From Candidatus Limivivens intestinipullorum (lineage in GTDB: Bacteria; Bacillota; Clostridia; Lachnospirales; Lachnospiraceae), in assembly GCA_018711185.1 (NCBI GenBank), contig DVIQ01000007.1:34397-98396 (forward strand): 64,000 nt of DNA, given 5' to 3'. The notes below the pieces were generated by a model that did no database searches, was not told the origin of the DNA, and was given only the letters and a program-made list of their open reading frames with translations. Positions 17,889 to 25,929 of the stretch are shown one piece after another. How positions within the stretch are numbered: position 1 is the stretch's first letter; the number at the start of each line of letters is the position of its first letter. Both the position numbers and the translations under genes were made by a program.

Positions 17889-18815
17889 TCAGCAGGTTTG
17901 ATTTTTCACCAGGGTCACGGAATCATCCCGAACATATTCTTTTTCCAGGGATTTTCTTTTGTAATATGTAAGGTTGTAGGATTCCGGATCCGGAAGGCGG
18001 AGAAACTGGCTGGGAGTATAGCCGGTGATTTCTTTGAAAACCCGGTTAAAGCTCCGCGCGCTGTTAAAACCGCAGCCTAAGGCTACCTCTGTGATCTGCC
18101 TGGAGGTACCCCGAAGCTGCTCCGCCGCGTGCTCAATGCGAACCATATTTAAATAGGTGACAAAATTAATGCCGATGAGGCGCTTAAAGACCCTGGAAAA
18201 ATGACTCTCGCTGAACCCCATCCGTTTAGCGGCAAAGCCCAGGGTAAGGTTTTCCGAGTAGTGTTCGTCAATGTAGGACAGAAGCTGCTGAAGATCGTAC
18301 AGGGTGTGGAGACGCCGGTTCTGTCCGCCGCTGTCCGAGGCATCGGCGGGCATGCAGCGTTTTAAGCGATACCAGAAAGAGCGGACCTCTGCTTTCACAA
18401 TATCCTGATAATAGCTCTCTTTCGCGGAAAGCTCCCTGCTGACCGTGACGAACATCTCCTCAAGCCGACGGGAAAGTCCCCATTTTTCCAAAAGAGAGGA
18501 GCTTACGAGGGGATGAGCGAAACGGGACGGGCGATAGAGGGAGCTTACGATGCCGGGATCGAAAATCAGAAATTCGATCCGGTTCTTCAGCTCTGAGGAA
18601 TCGCTGTAATGGAAATCTCCGGAGTCCACCACTACCAGATCCCCGGCATAGGCGGTAAAATTGTGATCATTGACGCTCAGACGGGCGGAACCGGAGCGCA
18701 GATAAATCAGTTCGATTTCCTGATGCCAGTGAGCCAGAAAGCTGATATTCTCATAGGCGGCATGCCATACCATAAAATCGGAATCATAGCTGCGCACTTC
18801 GTGAAACGCTTTCAA
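17889..18815 (-). CDS. AraC family transcriptional regulator (probably of fucI)
   Basis: A 308-residue regulator. The N-terminal 150 residues form a cupin sugar-sensing domain (FLAHWHQEIELIYLRSGSA; AGDLVVVDSGDFHYS). The C-terminal 110 residues form the double helix-turn-helix (LTLGFAAKRMGFSESHFSRVFK; EVALGCGFNSARSFNRVFKEITGYTPSQF). The start is a TTG with AAAGGAGG about 12 bases upstream. It is divergent from fucI and shares a 270-bp control region with it. L-fucose or its isomer is the inferred effector. Confidence 0.87.
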   Translation of the reverse strand: MKAFHEVRSYDSDFMVWHAAYENISFLAHWHQEIELIYLRSGSARLSVNDHNFTAYAGDLVVVDSGDFHYSDSSELKNRIEFLIFDPGIVSSLYRPSRFAHPLVSSSLLEKWGLSRRLEEMFVTVSRELSAKESYYQDIVKAEVRSFWYRLKRCMPADASDSGGQNRRLHTLYDLQQLLSYIDEHYSENLTLGFAAKRMGFSESHFSRVFKRLIGINFVTYLNMVRIEHAAEQLRGTSRQITEVALGCGFNSARSFNRVFKEITGYTPSQFLRLPDPESYNLTYYKRKSLEKEYVRDDSVTLVKNQTC

Positions 18816-18837
18816 CGGGGATGCGTTCCTCCTTTCT

Positions 18838-18872
18838 TTCGGAACAGTTCAACCATGCTGAACGGTAACTTT
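18838..18872 (-). repeat. partial structured repeat (3' hairpin only)
   Basis: On the minus strand GTTACCGTTCAGC-ATG-GTTGAACTGTT matches the last hairpin of the structured repeats; core and other stems are missing. It lies in the AraC leader. Confidence 0.5.
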
Positions 18873-18900
18873 CTTTCCTCTTATCATACTCGAAATATCA

Positions 18901-18928
18901 AAATTTGTCTATATTCAGACAGAAATTT
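18901..18928. promoter_or_regulatory. candidate operator in the araC/fucI control region
   Basis: Imperfect inverted repeat: AAATTTGTCT on the left and AGACAGAAATTT on the right. It overlaps the minus-strand -10 box and lies just upstream of the fucI core promoter, where an activator of fucI that also limits its own synthesis would bind. Confidence 0.45.
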
Positions 18929-18936
18929 ACGTGCAA
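18908..18936 (-). promoter_or_regulatory. promoter of the AraC regulator gene
   Basis: On the minus strand TTGCAC (plus-strand 18931-18936) and TATAGA (18908-18913) with 17-bp spacing. Confidence 0.6.
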
Positions 18937-18959
18937 ATTTCTGGGAAATGTTGTATAAT
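18931..18959 (+). promoter_or_regulatory. fucI core promoter with weak -35
   Basis: Perfect TATAAT at 18954-18959; the position 17 bp upstream reads GTGCAA, a poor -35 box. This is the pattern expected of an activator-dependent promoter. Confidence 0.55.
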
Positions 18960-19087
18960 CAGTACAGAATTCGTGGAAATCACGAAGGAACTATTGGCAA
19001 AATATGCAAAAACTACGGGCAGATGCCCGGAAAGCCCTTGACAGGGCGTTATTCCGGCATCTGATCCGAAAAACAGGAGGTAAGGAA

Positions 19088-20884
19088 ATGGCAGAAAGCA
19101 GATTAATCGGCGGCTATCCGGTAATCGGTATCCGCCCAACCATTGACGGCAGAAGAGGTGCTTTGGATGTAAGAGGCTCTCTTGAGGAGCAGACCATGAA
19201 CATGGCCAAGTCCGCTGCCGCGCTGTTTACGGAGAACCTCAGATACTCCAACGGCGAGCCGGTTAAGGTCGTGATCGCGGACTCCACCATCGGCCGCGTG
19301 GGAGAGAGCGCTGCATGCGCTGAAAAGTTCCGCAGAGAGGGCGTAGACATTACGCTGACCGTGACGCCCTGCTGGTGCTACGGAGCAGAGACCATGGATA
19401 TGGATCCCCAGACCATCAAGGCTGTTTGGGGCTTCAACGGAACAGAGAGACCGGGCGCCGTATATCTGGCATCCGTACTGGCTACCCACGCTCAGAAGGG
19501 ACTTCCGGCTTTCGGCATCTACGGACATGATGTACAGGACGCGGACGCCACGGATATTCCGGAGGACGTAAAGGAAAAGCTTCTCCGCTTCGGACGCGCA
19601 GCCGTTGCCGTTGCGACCATGAGAGGAAAATCCTATCTGCAGATCGGCTCTGTTACCATGGGTATCGGCGGCTCCATTATTGACCCGGATTTCATTGAGT
19701 CCTATCTTGGCATGAGAGTAGAATCCGTTGACGAGGTAGAGATCATCCGCCGTATGAGCGAGGAGATCTACGACAAGGCCGAGTATGAGAAGGCCCTTGC
19801 CTGGGCAAAGAAAACCTGCAAGATCGGCTTCGACAAGAACCCGGAAGAGCTGCAGGCTTCTCCCGAAAAGAAGGAAGAGCAGTTTGAGTTCGTGGTAAAG
19901 ATGGCCGTTATTATCAAGGATCTGATGAGCGGTAATAAGAACTTCCCGGAGAAGTTCTCAGAGGAAGCCATCGGCCACAATGCCATCGCGGCCGGATTCC
20001 AGGGCCAGAGACAGTGGACAGACTTCTATCCCAACGGCGACTTCGCTGAGGCGGTTCTGAATACCTCCTTTGACTGGAACGGAGCCAGAGAGCCGTACAT
20101 CCTGGCTACGGAGAACGACGTGCTCAACGGTCTTGGAATGCTCTTTATGAAGCTTCTGACCAACCGCGCCCAGATCTTCGCTGACGTGCGTACCTATTGG
20201 AGCCCGGAGGCTGTTAAGAAGGCTACCGGCTATGAGGTAGAAGGCGTTGCGAAGGAAAACGGCGGCTTTATCCATCTGATCAACTCCGGCGCTGCCTGCT
20301 TGGATGCCTGCGGCGAGGCAAAGGATGCCCAGGGCAATGGCGTTATGAAGCAGTGGTGGGATGTGACGGAGGAAGACCAGAAAGCGATTATGAACGCTAC
20401 CGAGTGGTGTCCGGCTGACAACGGTTATTTCCGCGGCGGCGGATATTCCTCCAGATTCGTAACCAGAGCAGAGATGCCTGTTACCATGATCCGTCTGAAC
20501 CTTGTAAAGGGTCTTGGCCCGGTTCTGCAGATTGCGGAGGGATGGACTGTGAACCTTCCGGACGAGGTTACGGACAAGCTGTGGAAGCGTACAGACTATA
20601 CATGGCCCTGCACCTGGTTCGCTCCCAGATGCGACGGCAAGGAAGGCCCGTTCAAGACTGCATACGATGTGATGAACAACTGGGGCGCAAACCACGGCGC
20701 TATCTCCTACGGCCATATCGGAGCAGACCTGATCACCCTTTGCTCTATGCTTCGCATTCCGGTTGCTATGCATAACGTACCGGAGGAGAAGATCTTCCGT
20801 CCGGCTGCATGGAACGCGTTCGGAATGGACAAAGAGGGCGCAGATTACAGAGCGTGCATGAATTACGGACCTCTGTATAAATAA
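19088..20884 (+). CDS. fucI: L-fucose isomerase
   Basis: Converts L-fucose to L-fuculose (often also D-arabinose to D-ribulose) in the cytoplasm. The 598-residue length is that of FucI. The N-terminus [20 protein letters not shown] and the segments [14 protein letters not shown] and [21 protein letters not shown] are typical of the family. ATG at 19088 has GGAGG 7 bases upstream. The AraC gene is divergent. No fuculokinase, aldolase or fucosidase lies beside it, so the pathway must be completed elsewhere. A terminator follows. Confidence 0.95.
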   Translation: MAESRLIGGYPVIGIRPTIDGRRGALDVRGSLEEQTMNMAKSAAALFTENLRYSNGEPVKVVIADSTIGRVGESAACAEKFRREGVDITLTVTPCWCYGAETMDMDPQTIKAVWGFNGTERPGAVYLASVLATHAQKGLPAFGIYGHDVQDADATDIPEDVKEKLLRFGRAAVAVATMRGKSYLQIGSVTMGIGGSIIDPDFIESYLGMRVESVDEVEIIRRMSEEIYDKAEYEKALAWAKKTCKIGFDKNPEELQASPEKKEEQFEFVVKMAVIIKDLMSGNKNFPEKFSEEAIGHNAIAAGFQGQRQWTDFYPNGDFAEAVLNTSFDWNGAREPYILATENDVLNGLGMLFMKLLTNRAQIFADVRTYWSPEAVKKATGYEVEGVAKENGGFIHLINSGAACLDACGEAKDAQGNGVMKQWWDVTEEDQKAIMNATEWCPADNGYFRGGGYSSRFVTRAEMPVTMIRLNLVKGLGPVLQIAEGWTVNLPDEVTDKLWKRTDYTWPCTWFAPRCDGKEGPFKTAYDVMNNWGANHGAISYGHIGADLITLCSMLRIPVAMHNVPEEKIFRPAAWNAFGMDKEGADYRACMNYGPLYK

Positions 20885-20962
20885 TATGTTTTGAGTCCGC
20901 AGGCCGGACGGCGCGCATTATGCGGCTGTACGGTACCTGCGGCGGAAAATTCGGCTTTGCAG

Positions 20963-21009
20963 GAACGCCGCAAAATCATCAGAAGAGAGATTTTGCGGCG
21001 TCCCTTTTT
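20963..21009 (+). terminator. Rho-independent terminator of fucI
   Basis: ACGCCGCAAAATC pairs with GATTTTGCGGCGT and TTTTT follows. Confidence 0.85.
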
Positions 21010-21044
21010 GGAAGGAAGAATTCGATATCAAAAAGGGGAATCCT

Positions 21045-21659
21045 ATGGATTATAAAAGCACTTTGGATTATTACGACACACATTCCCATGAGTTTTATAA
21101 AACGACAGTAAAGGTTGATCTTACCGGAAACCAAAAGCTTTTTTTATCAAAACTGAAAGAAGGCGCCAGAATCCTTGACTTTGGCTGCGGTTCCGGACGA
21201 GATGCCAAGTATTTTCTGGACCGGGGATATCAGGTCGATGCCACAGACGGTTCTGCTAAAATGTGCAGGCTGGCAGCGGAATATACGGGAATTAATGTGA
21301 AAAATATGCTGTTTCACGAGCTTTCAGCGGTAAATCAGTATGACGGCATATGGGCCTGCTCTTCGATCCTCCATCTGCCGGCCGATGAGCTTGCGGACGT
21401 AATGAGAAAGATAGCGGCGGCATTAAAAGAAAGAGGTATTCTTTATACGTCATTTAAGTATGGAACCTTTGAGGGAGAACGAAACGGACGTTTTTTTACA
21501 GATATGACGGAAAAGAAATTTGCGGAGTTTTTAGAGAAGATCCACGAGCTGGAAATCGAGGAACAGTGGATAACGTCGGACGCGCGGCCTGGAAGAGGTG
21601 AGGAGAAATGGCTCAATGTGATTTTGAGGAAAAGAGGGAGCCGAGGAAATCTCAGATAG
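21045..21659 (+). CDS. class I SAM-dependent methyltransferase (paralogue of the 3788 gene)
   Basis: A 204-residue protein with motif I ILDFGCGSGRDAKYFL, motif II VDATDGSAKMCRLA and motif IV GIWACSSILHLP. It matches the 3788 product along its full length, including the N-terminal LDYY and C-terminal WLNVI/L segments. Substrate unknown. SD is AAAAGGGG. It follows the fucI terminator by 35 bases without a clear promoter. Its 3' end is overlapped by a truncated PLD-domain fragment. Confidence 0.85.
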   Translation: MDYKSTLDYYDTHSHEFYKTTVKVDLTGNQKLFLSKLKEGARILDFGCGSGRDAKYFLDRGYQVDATDGSAKMCRLAAEYTGINVKNMLFHELSAVNQYDGIWACSSILHLPADELADVMRKIAAALKERGILYTSFKYGTFEGERNGRFFTDMTEKKFAEFLEKIHELEIEEQWITSDARPGRGEEKWLNVILRKRGSRGNLR

Positions 21660-21919
21660 AAGCTACAGATGTAATGACGGGGGATAGAAATAGAGCACGT
21701 TATCTGTATTACCAGCTGAAAAGAAGTATGTTAACCGCAGATAGAATTGATATGATTGTATCATTCCTTATGGAATCCGGAGTGCGGCTGATCTTAAAAG
21801 ATTTAAGGGACGCTTTAGACCGAGGAGCAAGGGTAAGAATCCTTACGGGAAATTATCTGGGAATAACATATTGGAATATCGTACTATGGAATATTACCGT
21901 CGAAGGTATAAAGAAATAA
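21608..21919 (+). pseudogene. truncated remnant of a PLD-domain helicase-type protein
   Basis: The translated 103 residues contain ADRIDMIVSFLMESGVRLI and LKDLRDALDRGARVRILTGNYLGIT. These match the N-terminal phospholipase D-like domain found at the start of large DEAD/DEAH helicase or restriction-like proteins. Similarity stops after GNYLGIT, and an unrelated tail ends the frame 14 residues later. The catalytic HKD motif and the helicase part are absent. The 5' end overlaps the methyltransferase by 52 bases. I read this as the relic of a deleted defence-type gene, not a functional protein. Confidence 0.65.
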
Positions 21920-21990
21920 TAAAATGAAATTCACAGTGGAAGATTTCAAGGGATAAAATGGCAATTTAGACAAAGAAAGGGCTAAAATAT

Positions 21991-22686
21991 ATGAAGCTGG
22001 AAAAAATAAAAGACAAGGTATGGATCTCTTCTTTTGAAGAGGAAAGAGACCGGCCAGCCATCGGTTATGTTTGTGGAGAGAAGCATTGTCTGGCCGTGGA
22101 CGCGGGACATTCCGGGAAACATGTGGAGGAATTTTACGCGCTGCTTAAGGAAAAGCAACTGCCGCTTCCGGATCTTACGGTTTTAACCCACTGGCATTGG
22201 GATCATACCTTTGGCATGTTCGCCATAAACGGGCTTTCCCTGGCGGAGAAAAGAACAGAAAAGCATCTGCAGAAGCTCAGAAAAGACTGGGATGACGGGA
22301 CGGAAGAGGAAATGAAAGCCATGGATGAACATATCGCGCTGGAATACCAGGATCAGAAAATGTGTGTTGTCGGCGCGGATGTGGTCTTCCAGGAGGAAAT
22401 CGTCCTGGACCTGGGAGGCGTACGCGCCGAATGCTTCCATGTGGAATCGCCCCACACGGACGATTCGGTTCTGATCCTGCTTCCGGAGGAACGGATTCTG
22501 TTTTTCGGAGACTGTATTTCCGGAGAATACCCGGAATGGATCGTGGATATCAATTATATGAAACTGCTGATTCAGAAACTGGAAGGGCTGGATTTTGATA
22601 CCGCCATAGGCGGGCACTGGGAGCCTTCAAGCAAAAAGGAATTGCTGGACAGCCTGAAAAAAGAAAACGGGCTTCTGTCCCAATGA
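21991..22686 (+). CDS. MBL-fold metallo-hydrolase
   Basis: A 231-residue metallo-beta-lactamase fold protein with the zinc motif T-H67-W-H69-W-D71-H72 and later ligands in ESPHTDDSVLILL, FFGDC and GGHWEP. A glyoxalase II-like or lactonase-like hydrolase is possible, but the substrate is not evident. SD is AAAGAAAGGG. It is in a run of small accessory genes and has a terminator after it. Confidence 0.85.
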   Translation: MKLEKIKDKVWISSFEEERDRPAIGYVCGEKHCLAVDAGHSGKHVEEFYALLKEKQLPLPDLTVLTHWHWDHTFGMFAINGLSLAEKRTEKHLQKLRKDWDDGTEEEMKAMDEHIALEYQDQKMCVVGADVVFQEEIVLDLGGVRAECFHVESPHTDDSVLILLPEERILFFGDCISGEYPEWIVDINYMKLLIQKLEGLDFDTAIGGHWEPSSKKELLDSLKKENGLLSQ

Positions 22687-22727
22687 TTTCAGGAAAACGT
22701 GCGCCAATTGGCCAGTCGGCTGTTTTC

Positions 22728-22753
22728 GGGCGGTGCTGGACACCGCTCTTTTT
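22728..22753 (+). terminator. Rho-independent terminator of the MBL-fold gene
   Basis: GGGCGGTG and CACCGCTC pair around CTGGA, followed by TTTTT. Confidence 0.8.
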
Positions 22754-22933
22754 CTGTGCTATTCTATGTAAAAGTAACGCTTGGCAAGGCAAAAGCCGTG
22801 AAGTGAAGCCCGCGAGCGTTTGGTTATAGAAAGGATGGTTACTGTTCACAGGAGAATATCCATTTGAAGGAATGCGCGAATGGCAGTTTCGACGGCTGTA
22901 AGGCGCTGTGAGAGTAACAAAGGATTTAAGCAT

Positions 22934-24085
22934 ATGGGAAAAAAAATCAATACCATTTTGGCTGCCGGATTTATTGCCGGAACTGCGGTGATGGGAGTCG
23001 GTACCGTCTATACCTTGTGGGGGACACCATTGTCGGAGCTGTCTAGCGCGGTGGGGGATGAGGTTTTCGGGAAGAATACCTTTATCAGCTATTACGGGCT
23101 GACCCAGAGGCTTCTGGGCAAGCGGCAGATTCTAGATTCCTCTGAGACGGAGAATGTTACACGGCTGAACAACGGCTGGCTGACCTTCACTTATCCGGAA
23201 TTTGACGGCACGCAGTATGCGGAAAATACCGCTGAATTTCAGCAGTGGCTTGCAGAGCGAGGTATCCCGTTCTTGTATGTGGAGACACCGTTTAAGGTGT
23301 CAAAATACGACCCCCAGCTTCCGCTTGGTGTGGAGGATTATAATAACAGCAACGCGGACCTCTTTCTCTCTGTGCTGGCAGAAAAGCAGGTGCCTTACAT
23401 GGATCTGCGGGAAGTGATGAGGGAACAGGGGCTGGATCACTATGAAATGTTTAACCGGACAGATCACCACTGGACTTCGGAGGCGTCTTTTTGGTGCTTT
23501 CAGCAGCTTTATCCGGCTATATGCGATACGCAGGGAGAGACGGTAAATCAGGCGCTGTTGGCGGAAGAAAGCTATCAGTGGACCACCTACGAAGATATTT
23601 TCCTGGGGTCCGAGGGCAGACGGGCTGGGATTCCCTATGGAGGTATGGATGATTTTACGGTAATTACGCCGCTGTTTGAGACCAGCATCCGTGTTTCGCG
23701 TCCCTACGAGAGCAGAAAAAGCCGCCGGGAAGCGGAGGGAACCTTTGAAGAGACGCTTCTGCATACGGAGATTCTGGAACGGGAGGACGTATACAACCGG
23801 GCCTGCGATGATGTGTACGGAAGCAATTATGCCCTGCAGGTTACGGAAAATCTGGACGAAACCGTCAGTGACAAAACCATTCTGGTGCTGAAGGATTCGT
23901 TCGGAAGGCCGGTAGTGGATTTCCTGGCCAACGCGTTCCGGGAAGTGCACGCGGTGGATCTGCGGAAGCTGACGGATGTGGGAATCCGGGAATATGTGCA
24001 GGAAATTGAACCGGATATGGTGATTGTGCTTTATAATCCGGGGCAACTTCGGGAGAGTCAGGGCGTGATCTATACCTTTGAGTGA
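22934..24085 (+). CDS. DHHW/AlgX-like SGNH protein (putative polysaccharide O-acetylation)
   Basis: A 383-residue protein with an N-terminal signal-anchor (about 7-28) and an extracellular SGNH-like domain. The diagnostic pattern is NRTDHHWT at 175-181, found in the DHHW and AlgX/AlgJ families that transfer or process acetyl groups on exopolysaccharides; KDSFGRPV near residue 322 is the Ser block. The ATG at 22934 is preferred over 22880 because it gives a clean membrane anchor. No MBOAT acyltransferase partner is adjacent, so the partner must be elsewhere or this copy acts alone. Confidence 0.72.
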   Translation: MGKKINTILAAGFIAGTAVMGVGTVYTLWGTPLSELSSAVGDEVFGKNTFISYYGLTQRLLGKRQILDSSETENVTRLNNGWLTFTYPEFDGTQYAENTAEFQQWLAERGIPFLYVETPFKVSKYDPQLPLGVEDYNNSNADLFLSVLAEKQVPYMDLREVMREQGLDHYEMFNRTDHHWTSEASFWCFQQLYPAICDTQGETVNQALLAEESYQWTTYEDIFLGSEGRRAGIPYGGMDDFTVITPLFETSIRVSRPYESRKSRREAEGTFEETLLHTEILEREDVYNRACDDVYGSNYALQVTENLDETVSDKTILVLKDSFGRPVVDFLANAFREVHAVDLRKLTDVGIREYVQEIEPDMVIVLYNPGQLRESQGVIYTFE

Positions 24086-24102
24086 GCGAGAGACCGGGCT
24101 GT

Positions 24103-24230
24103 AGTTCAGACTAGGTCTGCGCATATGCTGCGCAGACCGTAAGAATATGATTCAGGAGTGCAAAATCCTATCGCCGCAGGCGATTTTAAATGGATTTTGC
24201 AGGTAACAGTTCAGCATGGCTGAACTGTTA
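24103..24230 (+). repeat. structured intergenic repeat, copy C
   Basis: AGTTCAG and CTGAACT ends, hairpin GGTCTGCGCA/TGCGCAGACC with loop TATGC, core GTAAGAA-TA-TGATTCAGG, stem TGCAAAATCC/GGATTTTGCA with mini-hairpin ATCGCC-GCA-GGCGAT, and last hairpin AACAGTTCAGC/GCTGAACTGTT. It ends a few bases before a gene fragment whose 5' part is missing. Confidence 0.85.
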
Positions 24231-24235
24231 TAATT

Positions 24236-24445
24236 TATAGCATATCCCGCAACCCCATGTATGTATCTTATTTTTTGACTTTCATCGGAATGGCGCTGCT
24301 GACGCAATCCGCTCTGCTCTTTTGCCTGGTTGTGATCTTTCAGATCTCTGCTCATTGGATTATTCTTGCGGAAGAAAGAGCGTGTATGCAAAAATTCGGT
24401 ATAGCCTATGAGCAGTATATGAGAAAAGTACGGCGGTATCTTTAA
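24236..24445 (+). pseudogene. C-terminal remnant of an isoprenylcysteine/phospholipid methyltransferase-like gene
   Basis: Reading from 24236 gives YSISRNPMYVSYFL, then about 55 residues with two membrane helices and the ending EERACMQKFGIAYEQYMRKVRRYL. This is the characteristic C-terminal third of the ICMT/PEMT family (SRNPMY, EE, GxxYxxYxxxVxRY). The N-terminal part is absent; the fragment begins almost exactly at the right end of structured copy C. A 62-residue frame from the ATG at 24257 is open but is probably not functional. Confidence 0.7.
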
Positions 24446-25656
24446 TCCCATTTTTCTTCCAGAAGGAAGTCCCGGATATTGCGGTGCTTAATCCCATTCC
24501 GGCTCATGTCGAACTCATCCAGTGTAACGACATACTTTGGAAAGTTATCACGAACGCGGTCATAGACGCCAAACTCCCGCTGGATGGTGTCCTCTGAGGC
24601 CAGCAGGTAGGCGACCTGAACATACAGTTTGTTTCCCTGATCTTCGCAAACGAAATCGATCTCCTGATCGCCTGTCTTTCCGATTGTGACGTTATAGCCC
24701 CGGCGCAATAGCTCCATGTAGACAATGTTTTCCAAAACAAGATTGATGTCTTTCCGATTGCCTCCGAATACCGCTTCGCGCACGCCGTGGTCGGCTACAT
24801 AGTATTTTTCGTTGACGGTGAGGAGTTTCTTGCCCTGCAAATCCTGTCGCTTTACCTGATAGAATAGAAAAGCGTCGGTGCAGGCCTTAATATAGTTCAA
24901 TACTGTTTCCGGCGAAACAGATCGGCCCTCACTTTTCAGATATTTGGAGACAGCGGTAGAGGAAAAGGTGGTACCGATATTAGCTGTAATATAGGCGATG
25001 ATCCGCTCCAGCATATCCACATCCCGGATATGGTTACGCTTGACGATATCTTTCAATTCTACGGAGTTAAACAGATCCCGCAGATACTGGCGGCTGGCCA
25101 TGTCATCATAGCGAAGATTGCTCAAATATGGCATACCGCCTGCGGTTAGATACTTGCTGAAGCACTGGCGGATATCGGCATTCGGGAAGACCGTGCGGTA
25201 CAGCTCAATAAACTCCGCAAAGGAAAACGGATAGATCACAAACTCTGCATACCGTCCGGCCAGATAAGTTGCCAGTTCACCAGACAGCAGTTTGGCATTG
25301 GAACCGGTAATATAGATGTCACAGTCCAACTCTACACGGAAAGAATTGACGCATTTTTCCCAGCCACTTACCTCCTGGATTTCGTCAAAAAAAAGATAGA
25401 CCTTGCATCCAATTTCTGAAGCACGGCGGATAATCTCATCGTGAAGCGCTGTGGCAGTACAGAGATGGGAATTGGTCATGTTTTCGAAATTGATGGAGAT
25501 AAACTGTCTGCTGTCCACGCCGGAAATCATCAGCTCTTCTTTGATCAGATCCAGCATAACCGACTTTCCGCTGCGGCGGATGCCAGTGAGGACTTTCACC
25601 AGGTCCGTTCCGATGAAAGGGCGGATACGTTTCATATAGGTTTCTCGTTTGATCAT
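24442..25656 (-). CDS. AAA ATPase of the AAA_14/DUF4143 family
   Basis: A 404-residue protein with Walker A GIRRSGKS (25-32), Walker B VYLFFDEIQEV (about 86-96) and sensor region DIYITGSNAKLLSGELATYLAGR, then a C-terminal DUF4143 nuclease-like domain with EIDFVCEDQGNKLYVQV. These ATPases are common accessory genes whose cellular role is unsettled. SD is AGGGAGG. It overlaps the 3' end of the ICMT-like remnant by 4 bases and points away from the downstream AraC regulator. Confidence 0.85.
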   Translation of the reverse strand: MIKRETYMKRIRPFIGTDLVKVLTGIRRSGKSVMLDLIKEELMISGVDSRQFISINFENMTNSHLCTATALHDEIIRRASEIGCKVYLFFDEIQEVSGWEKCVNSFRVELDCDIYITGSNAKLLSGELATYLAGRYAEFVIYPFSFAEFIELYRTVFPNADIRQCFSKYLTAGGMPYLSNLRYDDMASRQYLRDLFNSVELKDIVKRNHIRDVDMLERIIAYITANIGTTFSSTAVSKYLKSEGRSVSPETVLNYIKACTDAFLFYQVKRQDLQGKKLLTVNEKYYVADHGVREAVFGGNRKDINLVLENIVYMELLRRGYNVTIGKTGDQEIDFVCEDQGNKLYVQVAYLLASEDTIQREFGVYDRVRDNFPKYVVTLDEFDMSRNGIKHRNIRDFLLEEKWD

Positions 25657-25842
25657 GGTAGTCAGCCTCCCTTCTAAATACTACAATAATATCAAAAGTA
25701 TATCTGAAATTCAATTTAATATTCTGAGTTTATAAGTTATATCGTAATAGTTTGGCCTTGCTGGATGGTTATATACAAAATTACGGCCTGCGCAGAACCG
25801 AGCGGAACGGCTGCGAGGAAAATTTTGTGTTTTTTTTATGCC

Positions 25843-25871
25843 TTGCGTATTATCTTTTATTTTATTATAAT
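25843..25871 (+). promoter_or_regulatory. promoter of the membrane AraC regulator
   Basis: TTGCGT and TATAAT with 17-bp spacing; the ATG follows about 58 bases later. Confidence 0.65.
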
Positions 25872-25929
25872 AGAGATGTATTTGGCGTAATTTGTGAAAA
25901 CAGACAGCAGAAAAAGAAGTGATAGAAAA

